From Hippophae tibetana (taxonomy: Eukaryota; Streptophyta; Magnoliopsida; Rosales; Elaeagnaceae), in contig CM072807.1 in the NCBI GenBank assembly GCA_037013495.1, forward strand, positions 11,969,001-12,033,000: DNA of 64,000 nt, written 5' to 3'. How positions within the stretch are numbered: position 1 is the first letter of the stretch; each line of letters begins with the position of its first letter. The notes below the pieces were generated by a model. The model was given only the letters and a program-made list of their open reading frames with translations. It had not been told where the DNA came from and made no database searches. A program made the translations under genes and the position numbers. Shown here piece after piece: positions 21,868-33,945 of the stretch.

Positions 21868-22971
21868 CTGTATAACAAGTAATGGCATCCAGTTCGCACT
21901 ACAAAGTGATTGGTTCAAATTAATTTTGTATATACTTTACTTCCCTTAAAATCCTTTATCATTGCAATACAAATTTGATGGAAACAAGTTGTTGACATTT
22001 TACATCTTTTGCTCTTCCTAAATTGGACTAAGCAATTAGGGTGATATTTGTGCATGCCTCGAACAATTATATTTGCGGTACATTACTACGAAACTAGTTA
22101 TTTTCCCTTCCCCATTGTAGAAATTTATTTTATCAAATGCCCTATAATTATTCGAGGGACTGATACACATTATATATATGGGATTCTACGTGGTGGTTCG
22201 GAGGCAACCTAAAGTTCCATTGGTAGGGCTAATAATTTTTGACATAATTCGATAATACAACACGAGATCGACCCAAACACGAAATAACCTGATCTAATAT
22301 AACATGATACATTTTAACCTATTTGTAAAATGAGTCAAACATCACACGATATAATAAATCAAAATTAATTCGTTAAATTAATATTTTAAAATCATTTTAT
22401 CCATTAAATCTGACATGAATACAAATCGATGCAATCAAAATGAAATTTATTCATTAAATTATATTTGATTAAAATACAATTTTATTGATTTTTTTCAAAT
22501 CGATGATACAATTACCCAACTGGAAATGAACTTAACCAAAAATAATTCAATATAATAAAAAAAAAATTATTAGATTGACACATGCTATATTTATCAAATA
22601 AATAGGGACTATTAATACTATTTAGTACCTCTAATTAAGATTTTTATAAAATTAATTGATTATAGTTACGAGTATTTATGGTAGAGTAAATAAAGTACAA
22701 AGATAAATTTTATCCATTAATTAATATTAAATCTTAAGTTTTTATTATTAAATAATTAACTGGATATAATATTTTTTTCAATAATAATCAAGTAGTGATA
22801 TTTTTAGTGTTACACTCAACGCGGTTATTTATTGGAATTTTATTTACAACTTGATTTAACAAACATCCAAATAAAAATACAAACATTGGATACAACAAGA
22901 TAAATGACAACTTGCAACTCCCCCCTCCTGTGTAAATCCCAAATGCAATTAAGAAATTTAATCAAACATAC
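21868..22971. other. AT-rich intron-like or intergenic DNA with a possible hAT-like repeat
   Basis: No gene. At about 22223-22521 the plus strand begins TAGGGCTAATAATTTTTGAC and ends near CAATTACCC, with CACGA/ACACGA-type words inside. This resembles abundant small non-autonomous hAT-like plant repeats, but the ends are imperfect and no target duplication was confirmed. Confidence 0.3.
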
Positions 22972-24019
22972 ACCTCATCTACATCACATTCTCCAAAGAA
23001 AACTTCGAGACTTCGGGGTGAACCGCAACTTCCTTCGGGTAGAAGTGCTCTGTCATTATGAGAAATAATCTTGTAAATCATTTCAATGTGAAACCATCAC
23101 ATTAAATAATATTAGTATAGAATTTAACTTCCACGTTGTTTCTAAATGCGTTTAAATGATGGTGGTATGAATACCAAAATTACAAATTATCATGTTTTCA
23201 CATGGAATAACATACAGATACAGTTCCTCTATTTAAATCCTGGGATCGAAAGAGAAGACAATGCTCACTGGCTCACTGCATGGAGATTCTCAAACACGTT
23301 AGAAATAACCTTGCACGTTCGTAGAGGACCTATAATTTGACAAAGATATATGACTATTCGGGTATCTAACCTCGCTTCATTTGGTACTGCTAAAACCCGC
23401 TTCTGAAGAGCTAATACTTCGCCAGCTGCTTTTTTACCAGCTTCCACACCTGAGAAACAATACAAATGCACACAAGACAGATGAAACAGCTTGTCAAAAG
23501 ACTCCCTTGTCAAAGACTCACTATTGACCCCTTTTTGTACAGGGTTTCACTCTTATCCCCCGTATCAAAGTGTACAAAATTGATGTATATATATTCAACA
23601 ATTTTGTAGATAATTCTATATTTATACAACATCGCTGTACATGCGCTGAGAAAAAAAAGAAAGAAAAAAGAGCACGCATGGGAAAAGGGGCAAAAGATTC
23701 CATAATTTTGACCAAATAAGTCTATTAGTCCCATAATTATTTAAAATGTGTATTTTTGTCTTATAATTTATAAATTAGTAGTTATTAATTTTATTATTAA
23801 GAAAAATAAGTACTTAGGTTGGGATGTATTCTAATCTATTCATCAACTCGAAATAATTTATTTTTTTTAAAGTTATAACACATAAATATTACAACTTATA
23901 CGTTAAGTTAAAAACTTAAAATTGAAAAAATATAAATTCTCAACAAACTCAGTCTCACTCCCTCAACCTTTTTGCTTCTCCAACAATCAGTATCAATAGT
24001 TTCTCCAACAACCACCATC

Positions 24020-24175
24020 AGCTGCTTCTCTAGCATTAACCCTACATCCAACACTGTTTCACTTTTCTCTAGCAACAACCCTACGTCTAGTACTGTTTTG
24101 CTCTTCTATAACAACAGTTCTACATCTAGCATTATTTCACTCTTCTCTAGTTGCAACCTTACGTCCACAACTTGA
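24020..24175 (+). repeat. Imperfect minisatellite, about 39-bp unit, four units
   Basis: Repeated pattern CTCTAGCA..AACCCTACATCTA.CACTGTTTCACTCTT, with unit starts near 24027, 24066, 24106 and 24147. Because the unit is near a multiple of three, the repeat yields a Ser/Thr/Asn-rich open frame, which I regard as a by-product rather than a gene. Confidence 0.6.
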
Positions 24176-24197
24176 TATTAATTAACGTAATAAAACA

Positions 24198-24320
24198 ACT
24201 AGCCACAATTTGGTATCATAGTTATAGGAAATAAAGTACATTATTAGAAGTAAAGTTAACACTATTAACTATGCAAATATATCAGTGATATTAACTCAAA
24301 AATCGAGGATATTAAAACTT
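24198..24320 (+). repeat. Dispersed repeat copy A (partner at 47142-47266)
   Basis: Shares CTAGCCACAATTTG, TTAACTAT and GTGATATTAACTCAAA in the same order and similar spacing with 47142-47266. Family unknown; no coding potential. Confidence 0.5.
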
Positions 24321-25001
24321 TTTTTATAAAAATCAATAAATCTACTTAAAGATATATTAAAAGTCAATTACGGTCTTACTTTTTAAACATAAGGATGCAT
24401 TTGTCCCAACGTAAGTATTCATATGTTAAAAAGCTATAAGAATTAAAATGCCCCTTAAGTGTCTTATAACTTGATCAAATTATAGACCTTAAGTTTCCCT
24501 GTACCTGTTGATTATCATTGACAATTTCCGATCGTATTTAACTTAATTAATCTAATCATGCTCCCAAGAGTTAGTTTGATTTGTAAAATGTACTATAAAT
24601 TTTAGCATGCTAGTTTACTTATTATCTTGATTTGTAGTATTTTCTTTGTATGTGTGGGATATTTTTACATTCAAAGTGTTTGTTACTCTATGTTACATAC
24701 ATACATGCACTCAATTGAAAGGGTACGGGCACAGGTAAATGTCTATGTTTGATATGCCCATTTTTTTAAATTTTATGTAAATTTCTAATAATTTAGAACG
24801 TAAAGTACTCATCTTATGTTCATATCGGTCTGTTAAACATTGAACTTGATGAAAAATGAAGAGTGAAGATTTAAGATAGATTTATTAGTTTCTATGACTT
24901 ATGACCTAACAATTCTCTTCATTACAAAGAAATTTAGAATATACATTTGAATGAGAAATATCAATTGAGACGTGAATTCTGAATCTGATGGGTGTGCTTA
25001 G

Positions 25002-25217
25002 TGATGTTTTAGAAAACAAAAACTTTCTATAACTCTTCTCAATAATATAAGAGAGAGAAATTGTATTAAATATATAATATACAAAAATGTATCTAGGTTT
25101 AATGAACCTTGAGTCTATAACAAATTAACCTTTTAACAACTTCTATACAGTTGTATTAACAAATTATAAAACTAAGTGTTGATATGGCTTTCTGGTTGTT
25201 GAGTGTGAACATCTTCG
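25002..25217 (-). repeat. 3' LTR of the 25-29.6 kb copia
   Basis: Plus-strand ends TGATGTTTTAG and ...GAACATCTTCG; the terminal base has mutated from the expected CA. Pairs with 29403-29620. Confidence 0.8.
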
Positions 25218-25339
25218 TCCCCCCTCAAGCGAAAGGGTCTGAAAGTTAGACAGAGTTTGGACTTCAAAGTGAGAAACCTTGAGCTTGGTAAGTGTTTAGT
25301 TAACAGATCTGCTCTTTGATCTTCACTAGAAATATAATG

Positions 25340-28300
25340 AAGTTAAAGACTCTTTTTTAGGACTAGATCACGAATGAAATGAAGATCAATGGCTATGTGT
25401 TTTGTTCTGGCATGAAATACGGGGTTGGCTACCATATAACTTGAGCTGACATTATCATACCACAATAGAGGAACTTGTTGAATAGGCATACATAATTCTT
25501 TGAGGATGTAAAGGGTCCAAACAATTTCTAAGGCTGCAATTGCCATTCCTCGATATTTTGATTATGTACTGCTTTGAGAAACGATCTTTTGTTTTGTGGC
25601 CGAACAGGAAATAAGGTTTAGACCTAGATATAAACAATAGCCATTAGAGCTCCTTCCATCATCTGTGCTAGTGCCCCGATCTGCATCAATAAAGGCCTAT
25701 ATATCCAAATTTTCTGATGTTCGTAACTTCAAGCCATCTTGCATAGTTCCTTTTAGGTACCTCAAGATTCTTTTTACTGCAAGCCAATGGGTTATTGTTG
25801 GCTGATGCATAAATTGATAGGCTTAATTTATAGCAAAAGAAATATCTGGTCTTGTGAGAGTAACATATTGCAAAGCATCTACTACACTTCTGTACTGCGT
25901 CTGATCTTTAAACAACTCACCATCATACTTTGATAGACTCTTTCCAATAACTTCAGGTGTTTTGGTTGGCTTACATTCTAACATATCTGTTTTATCAAGT
26001 AAGTCTGCAACATACTTGGCTTGACACAAATGAATGGAATCTTTATCATATGAAACTTCAATGCCTAGAAAATAAGAGAGTTTGCCTAGATCTCTCAAAG
26101 CAAAAGTGGCATGTAACTTGTCTATAAGCCTTCGAATCTGATCTGGTGAACTTCCAGTAATAAGAATATCATCAACATAAACTAAGACAATTAATGTTGA
26201 AGTTTTACCAAAATAGAGAAACATAGAGCTGTCAGATCTTGAGCACCTAAAACCCCAAGATTGAAGAACATGGCTCAATTTAGTAAATCAAGCTCTTGGT
26301 GCTTGTTTAAGGCCGTAAAGAGCTTTCCTTAGTCTACAAACTTTATCAGGGAACTTGTTATTTATAAAACCTGATGGTTGAGACATAAAAACCTTCTCTT
26401 CAAGTTCTCCATTGAGGAATGCATTTTGAACATCAAGTTGCCTTATATTCCATCTTGAAGATAGAGTAATCGTTAGAACAATTCATATGGTTGTAGGCTT
26501 TACAACAGGACTAAAGGTCTCATAATAGTCCAATCCATATGCTTGGTTATACCCTTTTGCCATCAACCTTGCTTTATACCTTTCTATGGATCCATCTAGT
26601 TTATATTTGAGTTTGAAAACCCATTTGCAACCAATTACATTTGCATTAGTAGGGATATCCACTAGATCCCACGTTTCTTTTTCCTACAAAGCATCATATT
26701 CTCTATTCATTGCTTCAGTCCAGTTGGGATCCTTCAAGGCTTGTTTGTAAGTTCTTGGCTCTGTTTCTCTATGTTCTAAGAAGACTTTCTTCTTGAAAAT
26801 TCCATGTTGAGACCTTGTAATCATTCTTCTTTCTGTTTGAGCAGGTTCTTGTATCGGAGAAAGTGTTTCAGATTGTGATATAGTAGCGGGCAAAGGAGTA
26901 GAACAAACGGGTGTGTCAGATACATGTAAATCAGAAGCAGCAACGTGTGGTGAAGAATTGATTGGTGGAGTAATAGGAACATTTATAAGAGCAGGAGTGA
27001 AAGATTCTTGTGCAGCATGAGGTGACTTTGTAGAATCTTGTGCCATGGTGAATATATTCTCATCAAACACAACATGCCTAGTGACATAAATTATTCCAAA
27101 ACTGGAATCTAAATAGAGATACCCCTTGTGATTTTGGCTATACCCAATAAACAAGCATTTTTGAGATTTGTATTGCAGTTTGTGAGAATTATAGGGTCGA
27201 AGAAAGGGATAACACAAACATTCATATACTTTCATCATATTATAATCAGGAGCTTTATGAAAAAGTATAGAGTAAGAGGATTCAAACTCTAGTAGTTTTG
27301 ATGGCATTCTATTGATCATATACATTGGAAGGTATAAACCCATTATTTTTAAGGCATATAGGCATGTGCTAGAAGGGCAAGACCAGTTTCTACAACATGA
27401 CAATGCTTCCTTTCTACCCTACCATTTTGAGCAGAAGTGTATGGACAAGAAAAATGATGAGAGATACCACATGAACTTAAGAATGATTCAAAAACTTTAA
27501 ATTCATCTCCATTATCAGATTGTAAACATTTGATCTTCATGCTTAACTGATTTTCAACAAATCTTTTAAACTGAATGAACCTGTTGAGAGCTTGATCCTT
27601 CGTTTGTAATGGAAATAGCCAAGTAAACCTGATGTAATCATCTACAAAGAGAATAAAATATCTTGCACCAAAAGTATAAATCATAGGAGTAGGTCCCCAA
27701 ATATCAGTGTGATCTAATTCTAAAGGTTGAGAAGCTCTAGAAGTAGACAATTTGAAAGGAAGTCTATGACTCTTTGCAAACTCACAAGATGAACAAATTG
27801 ACCCTTTATTTAAGGTAGCATAAACATTACATTGTCACACTATTCTCTGAACAATTTCAAAAGAAGCATGTCCAACATGACTATGCCATAGATCACTATC
27901 ATTAACAAGTGAAAAAGCAACATGATTATTATTATTACAAGTAAACAAGGGATTATAAACCTCTTTGTCAGAAGCTGCTGGAAACTTATAGAATCCATTC
28001 TCAAGTTTTCCTTGAACTAGAACCTTCTTCGTAAACCGATCCTTCACAAAGAAAGAATTGGAATGAAACTCAACAAATGAATTTTTATCATAACAGAGTT
28101 TGGCTACACTTATTAGATTGGCAGATAGAGAAGGAACATGAAGCACTTTCTTAAGAGAGAACACATGAGATGTAGAAGGAAGAAAGATAGATCCAACACT
28201 GGAGATAGAGATTTTCTTACCACTACCAACAGTAACACGATCTTGTCTAGTGTAAGGTGTAGTGGTAGACATGCTTCCAAAGTTATGTGTCATATGGTGA

Positions 28301-28430
28301 GTAGCTCCAGAATCAAGGAACCATGCATCATCACTGACTGTATTTGGAGATGCTACCATAACAGAGATCTGACTTTGATTAGAATTCTGATTTCCTAAGT
28401 TAGAGGCTTGGAAGGATATATCAAATTTGT
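25340..28430 (-). pseudogene. copia protease-integrase-RT-RNase H, broken
   Basis: Right to left: zinc knuckle CQLCGKFGHIVHNC (about 28475-28435, just upstream), protease WFLDSGATHHM (about 28330), integrase zinc region LWHSHVGHASF with SICSSCEFAK, catalytic Asp in HTDIWGP, Asp in QSDNGDEF and Glu in NGRVERKH (about 27410). Next come the C-terminal block YPFLRPYNSHKLQYKSQKC with VVFDE, a Ser/Pro-rich linker, RT with YVDDILITGS (about 26190) and LGIEVS, then RPDISFAIN, and the RNase H tail VWTLYILKELC, FHARTKHIAIDLHFIRD (about 25410-25350). Stops near 28563, 27833 and 26279, plus several shifts, make it non-functional. The catalytic triads themselves are still readable. Confidence 0.9.
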
Positions 28431-29347
28431 GGTAACAATTATGGACAATATGTCCAAATTTTCCACAAAGCTGACATTGAGGTTTTTTGTTGTTGTTGCC
28501 TCTTCCTCCTTGATTGCTCCTTCCACCACGACCACGTCCTCTAGTGTAGTAACGGTTGTGATTCTACCCTGAATTCTGATTTGGAGACCTTTGGAAGCCT
28601 TGATTATTCTTAGGATAAGGCTTGTTTCCAGCATACTTGTGTTGCACAAAATTAGATGTTATATTAGATCCTTCTTCAATAGAATTTTGCTGCTCAAGAC
28701 GATGCTCAAACGACATGAGCATATTATGAACTACCTCTAAAGAGATCTTATCATCTCTGGCATTGATCGATGTAACAACTGCATTGTAGTCAGCACCAAG
28801 ACCACTTAGGAGATTCATAACTTGATCCTATTCAGAGACAGGTTCTCCTATTGTAGCCAAACTGTCAGAAACACCTTTGAGTTTCATGATATAATCAATC
28901 ATTGACATAGAATTCTTCTTCCTTGTTTGCAATTGCAATATCAATTGCATAATTCTAGCTCTAGAGAAGGAAGAGAAGATCTGCTCAAGAGCAACCCAAG
29001 GAGAGGTAGTATGGCCAATAATCTGAGCCATAATTTCTGGGGTGAGCGAAGAGTAAATCCAACTCAAGATCATTCAATCTTGTCTTTGCCATAAAACAAA
29101 CTCTGGATTGAGATTTCCTGTAGTAGCAGCAACTATTGGTGGACAGATCGAGCTTCCTTCGTTGAAATCCTCAAATCCATTGGCAAAAATCACATTATCC
29201 ATCTAAGATTGCCAAAGAACATAGTTCATTCGATCTAGGTTCACATGCAAGGCATGATTGAGCAGATGCTGGAGAAGAGATCGATTCTGAAGCTTGAGAA
29301 GCTCTAGATGAAGAAGTAGTGGATCTAGACAAAATAGTAATTTCCAT
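28431..29347 (-). pseudogene. copia gag, broken
   Basis: Starts at the minus-strand ATG near 29347 (MEITILSRSTT). After a frame change it reads VIFANGFEDF, then MILSWIYSSLTPEIMAQIIG, SPWVALEQIFSS, a stop-interrupted MNLLSGLGADYNAVVTSI, a Gly/Arg-rich RGRGRGGRSNQGGRG segment and the CX2CX4HX4C zinc knuckle. This is the standard Gag of Ale-like copia elements, here with at least three stops or shifts. Confidence 0.85.
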
Positions 29348-29387
29348 GATTGGACGAAGAGAAAAAAAATGAGAGAGAGAGAAAATT

Positions 29388-29400
29388 GGCTCTAATACCA
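29388..29400 (-). other. Primer-binding site of the 25-29.6 kb copia
   Basis: Minus strand TGGTATTAGAGCC, one base from the Met-tRNA primer consensus, two bases from the LTR end. Confidence 0.85.
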
Positions 29401-29402
29401 AG

Positions 29403-29620
29403 TGAAGTTTTAGAAAACAAAAACTTTCGGTAAAACTCTTCTCAATAATATGAAAGATAGAAATTGTATTAGATATATAATATATAAAAACGTATCCAGG
29501 TTTAATGAACCTTGAGTTTGTAACAAATTAACCTTCTAACAATTTTTATACAATTGTATTAACAAATTATAAAACTAAATGTTGACGTGGCTTTCTATTT
29601 ATTGAATGTGAACACTTTCA
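29403..29620 (-). repeat. 5' LTR of the 25-29.6 kb copia
   Basis: Plus-strand ends TGAAGTTTTAG and ...AACACTTTCA. Diverged from the 25002-25217 copy at many positions. Confidence 0.85.
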
Positions 29621-30639
29621 TGATTTCATCTTGAACTCATTTGCCACATTTCTGATGAGAAAATAATGAAGCTATGTTGTGTAGTTTGTCTATTTAAACT
29701 TGGTTTTTAAATATGTGCGAAAGGGTTCTTTGTTTATGTAGTGATTTAGCTAAAGCAATTTTATGAAAATATTTCAAATTATACATAAAAAAAGTGGTGT
29801 GCACGTTAAGTGCATAATGACTATATTGCATCATGAGCTAAGGAATTACTTTCTATTTTCCACAAGATTTAATATTTTAATCTCTTGCCTAAATAATTTA
29901 GTTTGTTACGAAAGAGTTACATATTAATCAGATAATTTAGTCTTAAATTTTAAAATTTAAAAATAATATGATTTAGTTATTAAATTTTTAAAACTTTATA
30001 TATAATTTTTTAAAATTTTAATTACATGTTAATTATTTATTGTGATCAATGTATTAAGTTTTAAAAATTTAAAGAGTAAATTGTAATTCAACCTATGGAT
30101 TACTTCACTAATTTTTAAAGATAATTTTTGTTTTGAATATCTTAGTTGTTTAGTATGATCCGATGAACCCTTAGTCATTAGTATGGCTGAGGCTTAATTG
30201 TAATTTTTTGCTGAATAGTAACAGACAGATGCATTAAAATAAAATGTCCAGCAAATGGTTGAATCTAACGCAATTCTTTTTGTTTGTATTGGATAGTTTT
30301 GAGTGAGTCGGTAAAGGGGAAAGAATATGAGGACAAGAGGATGAAACACGCTTATGATTATAATTTAATCGTAAAGATTTCTCCTGCATCTGCTACAATT
30401 CAAGTCTCTATACCTGCTTTATACCTTCTTTTTACCATCATTATTGTCTAATTCTCATGTGCTGGCTGTAGGTCTTGTCATTTCTTTGACCCTATGTCTT
30501 CACTCTGGCTCACATGATTTTGTATCATCGAATGCAAAAGAAATTTTCCTTGCTGACTATATAGTGTGTTTTAGCACCACTGTCCCATTTAATCCGATAA
30601 AATCAAACCCAATTTAACCATTTCAACTCATGTTTTGGT
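29621..30639. other. Intergenic DNA
   Basis: No convincing gene. A plus-strand stretch at about 30297-30460 stays open (VLSESVKGKEYEDKRMKHAYD) but has no start, no recognised domain and no neighbour exon. Confidence 0.4.
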
Positions 30640-31264
30640 AGAAAATAATATAGTTACACAAGTTAAGAATAAAAATATTTTATTAAAATTAAAAATATAA
30701 AAATAAAAATATATGTATAAATTAAAAGATAAAGATCTACTTATTACACAATATTTTTAAGATAATTTTTTCATTTATCGTGTGTTAAAAAATTACAGAA
30801 ACTTTTATCTCATGATACAACGATCAAATAATAATAAATTTATAATATAGTTTATTATTACACGAAATTTCAACTATCTAAACTCTATTGGAAAAACTTA
30901 ACTCTAGATAAAAAATACAAAAAAAAAAATTCTTTTCTTTTCTTTTCTTTTTTTCTATTTCTCTCTTGTTTGTTTCTTTTTTTCCTTTTTCTCTCATTTT
31001 CTCTTCTTTTTCTCTTATGTTCGTTAGTTCCTTTTTTTCTTTTTTTCTTTACTTCATATAGAAAATAAGAGTGTAACAGAAAAGACAAAAACAAAAAACT
31101 GAAAAATTACATTAAAACAAGAACTAAAACAGAAAAGAGAAAAAAAAATTAAAATACATTAAAAACCAAACTAATCATTTAAATTCGTTACAACAATTTT
31201 AATTCAAAATTTAATTTCCATTAAACAATCGTTTTAATAATATTTAATTCAAAATTTTACAACA
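30640..31264 (-). repeat. 3' LTR of the 30.6-35.2 kb copia
   Basis: Right end ACAACA precisely placed next to the purine tract; left end approximate. It contains a T/C-rich stretch (30930-31060) that translates to a Lys/Arg-rich frame on the minus strand, not a gene. Confidence 0.6.
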
Positions 31265-31499
31265 ATCCCCTACATGAATAAAAATTAACATAGATTTTAA
31301 ATCAAATTTTGACATAAAAATAGAGTTTCACAGATTGAAACCTGAATAAAATAGGTAGATATTATCCTCTTGTAAAAATATATTTACATTATTGGCTGAC
31401 CATTAAACACGATGTCCTTGAAATGTTCTGTCATTTATGTAAGCGATGACATACTTCACACAAGAGTTTTTCCTGACATAATTCAGTTCTCATTGTTAT

Positions 31500-33092
31500 G
31501 TTCGTTTTGGTCATGAACATAGGTGATCTCTTATCTTTAAAATTAATCCGTAAAGAGTAAATCGCATACTCCGCTCGGTATTCTCTTCATAAGAATCATT
31601 AAAAGTCTTAACTTACCCTATATCTTACAGGTATCACTGTTTTCATCATAAGAACGGATTTGAGGGTAAACCCCTCACAATGATATCACTAAGTCTTTAC
31701 AATCAGGTTGTCCTTTTGAATCTAGATCTTGGGATCTCTAGTCAAATAGGTTGTGTATTCTTTGCAATCCTTATTCATTCATGGGCTTTAGTCTCATTTC
31801 CTTCGATGACTTATCAACTAATTCTTGATTTAATCCTTTTAGTTAAGAGATCTGTTATGTTATTCTTTGACTTCACATAGTTAATAAAGATAATCTCAAT
31901 TGAGAGTAGTTTTCTAATGGTATTATGTCTATGACATATATGTTGAGACTTACCATTATACGTATTACTTTGTGTCATACCAATAGCATATTAGTTATCA
32001 CAATTTATGCATATAGTAGGTACAGGCTTCACCCATTTAGGAATATCCTCTAAATAATTACATAATTATTCGGCTTTTTTGCCACATTTATCCAAAGGGA
32101 TGAACTCATATTCCATTATGGATCTAGCAATGCACGTATGTTTAGAGAACACAACCTAGTATGAATACATATCCACTGGCAGACTTTGAGTCTTTCATGT
32201 CAAATATCCAATTTGCATCATTGTATCTTTCTAATATAATTGGATATCTTGTGTAGTACAATCCATAGATACATGTATATTTTAAGTACCTAAGTAGTCT
32301 TGTAATACCTTTTCAATGATAAGATCTTGGATTACTAGTATATCTACTTAATTTGCTTACAGTGTAAGGTATGTCTGGTCTCGTACAACTCATCAAGTAC
32401 ATAAGACTTTCAATCACTCTCGAATATTCTAGTTGAGATACACTCTCACTTTTATTCTTAGATAAGTGTAGATTTACATCTACTAGTGTTCGAACAATTC
32501 CAAAATCACCATTGTTGAATTTCTCAAGTATTTTGTTGTCAACATAATAAAATTGACTTAGAATGAGACCGCTTGATATCGTTGATATCTTAATTCCCAT
32601 AATTACATCAACAAGTCCCATGTCTTTCATATCAAACCTTGAATTCAACACAATCTTAGTATATTTGATCATTTCATCATTACTATCCACAATTAGCATG
32701 TCATCAACGTAAAGACACAAGATAACGTAACCATTTTCTTTGTCCTTGACATATACACATTTATCACATTCATCAATTTTAAAGTCATTTGTCCTCGTGA
32801 CATTATCAAACTTTTTATGCCACTATTTTAGTGCTTGTTTCAAGCCATATAAAGACTTCGCCAATTTACAAACATTACCTTTTTGTCCTAGGCATAAAAA
32901 ACCCTTAGGTTGGTCTATGTACATTTCTTCATCTAACTTTTCATTTATGAAGGTTGTCTTTACATCTATTTGATGTATTTTAAGATTTTGTAGAATAACG
33001 ATAACAATTATCATTCTTATGGATGTTATTTTCGTCACAGAAGAATAAGTATCAAAGTAATCAAGAACATGAGTGATGTCATCAACCATGTT
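31500..33092 (-). pseudogene. copia reverse transcriptase and RNase H, broken
   Basis: Right to left: RT entry IHQIDVKTTFINEKLDEEMYIDQPKGF and KSLYGLKQALK (33089-32823), YVDDMLIVDSN (about 32710), FDMKDMGLVDVIMGIKI, SLMYLMSCTRPDIPYTVSKLSRY (about 32340), then stop-rich RNase H with IARSIMEYEF, NCDN and NTYNGKSQHICHRHNTIRKLLS, ending DLLTK (about 31830). Catalytic YVDD is preserved but the frame is broken at several points. Confidence 0.85.
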
Positions 33093-33109
33093 TACCTCAC
33101 AATTCCTAT

Positions 33110-33945
33110 TTCTTTATAGAAACTTACAATCTGGAGCTTTATACCCTATCCTCTAACAATTAAAGTAAATCCCTTTGAAGCTTAAATTCTTAAAAGTTGC
33201 TTCTGTAGGTCTAAATTTAGACCCTTTACCTAGATTGTCCTTACCCTTATTTTTATTGTGTTTGGAACTTTGATAATGCTCCATCACATTAGCATTGGGT
33301 GATGATGGGATATACCCACTTATAGAAGAAACCTTGTTGTCTTCTTTCCACTTTGAATCTTAGTAGCAAGTTTTTCCAAGATACTTCATTTCACTTGTGC
33401 TTAAGGTAGGCCTTAAACCTTATCCATCAATGAGGCAACTTTTCAATAATAGCAACTAACTTGGAAGGTTTCACTAAGTAACATCCCTTCATCATACATC
33501 TCTATTAAGATATCTTAAATTTTACGTATTTGACTACATACAGATTTAGAGTCTACCATCTTATAATCAATAAAGCAACCAACCAAAAATTTATTGGCAC
33601 ATGCATTTTCAGTTTCATACTTCCGTTCTAATGATTCTCATAAGTCTTTAGTCGTATTCTCTTTATTGTACTCATTATACAAGGAATTAGTTAGACTATT
33701 CAAAACACAATTACAACATAGATAATCATAATGCTTCCATGCGTCAATAACATTAGTAGACTTAAAATCTTGTTCACCCTTAGGTTGATTGAGAGATTCT
33801 TCGGTCAAGAACTTTGCCAAATTCAATATGGTGAGATAAAACATCATATTACTCTTCCATCTCTTAAAATTTAAACCATTAAACTACACTAGTTTCTTTG
33901 TCACATCATGGTTCAGGAACAAGAATCGATAACATTGGAGTAACC
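33110..33945 (-). pseudogene. copia gag fused to RT by deletion
   Basis: Minus strand: FNGLNFKRWKSNMMFYLTIL near 33900-33840, STNVIDAWKHYDYLCCNCVLN, ESLERKYETENACANKFLVG, and a decayed zinc knuckle (YFNC ... GYKAPDC) at about 33165-33110. This is immediately followed by the RT entry at 33092. The roughly 2 kb normally holding protease and integrase is absent. Same Gag type as the element at 56.9-63.1 kb (FEGLHFKRW). Confidence 0.75.

Larger units (their letters stand above)
16623..23449 (-). pseudogene. Exon-like remnants of an unrecognised minus-strand gene, one split by a copia element
   Basis: Three segments on the minus strand have splice-like borders and join in phase. 23371-23449 reads [19 protein letters not shown] then AVPNEA. 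22972-23049 reads [20 protein letters not shown] then CDVDE. The third is split into 21857-21867 and 16623-16752 (about MWKPSRNGRPKHIREFP, DTSSEEIYRSFNIT, stop, QDVQKAFDAALAT). Acceptors TTTCTCAG, GACAG and TATACAG and donor GTATGT are present. One in-frame TGA stands where Trp would fit. The intact copia interrupts the third segment with a GTTTC duplication. I do not recognise the protein; further exons right of 23449 were not found. It could be an old pseudogene or chance splicing of a gene fragment. Confidence 0.4.
23450..25001. other. Intergenic DNA with minor repeats
   Basis: No gene supported. It holds the imperfect minisatellite at 24020-24175 and a dispersed repeat copy at 24198-24320; the rest is AT-rich. 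ORFs at 23510-23734 are low-complexity. Confidence 0.5.
25002..29620 (-). mobile_element. Old, nearly full-length Ty1-copia element (Ale/Retrofit-like)
   Basis: Flanking direct repeats of 216 and 218 bp form the LTRs. A Met-tRNA-type primer site lies at the right LTR and a purine tract (CTTGAGGGGGGA on the minus strand) at the left one. The interior keeps gag, protease, integrase, RT and RNase H in order but has many stops and shifts. The LTRs differ at many positions, so the insertion is old. Flanks CTTAG and TGATT do not form a recognisable duplication. Lineage call rests on Gag and integrase wording (NGRVERKH). Confidence 0.85.

Noticed and set aside
30297..30460. Open plus-strand stretch resembling an exon
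   Set aside because: No start, no convincing partner exon and no recognised domain; left as intergenic.
30885..31094. Lys/Arg-rich 69-codon ORF
   Set aside because: Translation of a T/C-rich tract in an LTR; the equivalent tract in the other LTR is not open in the same way.
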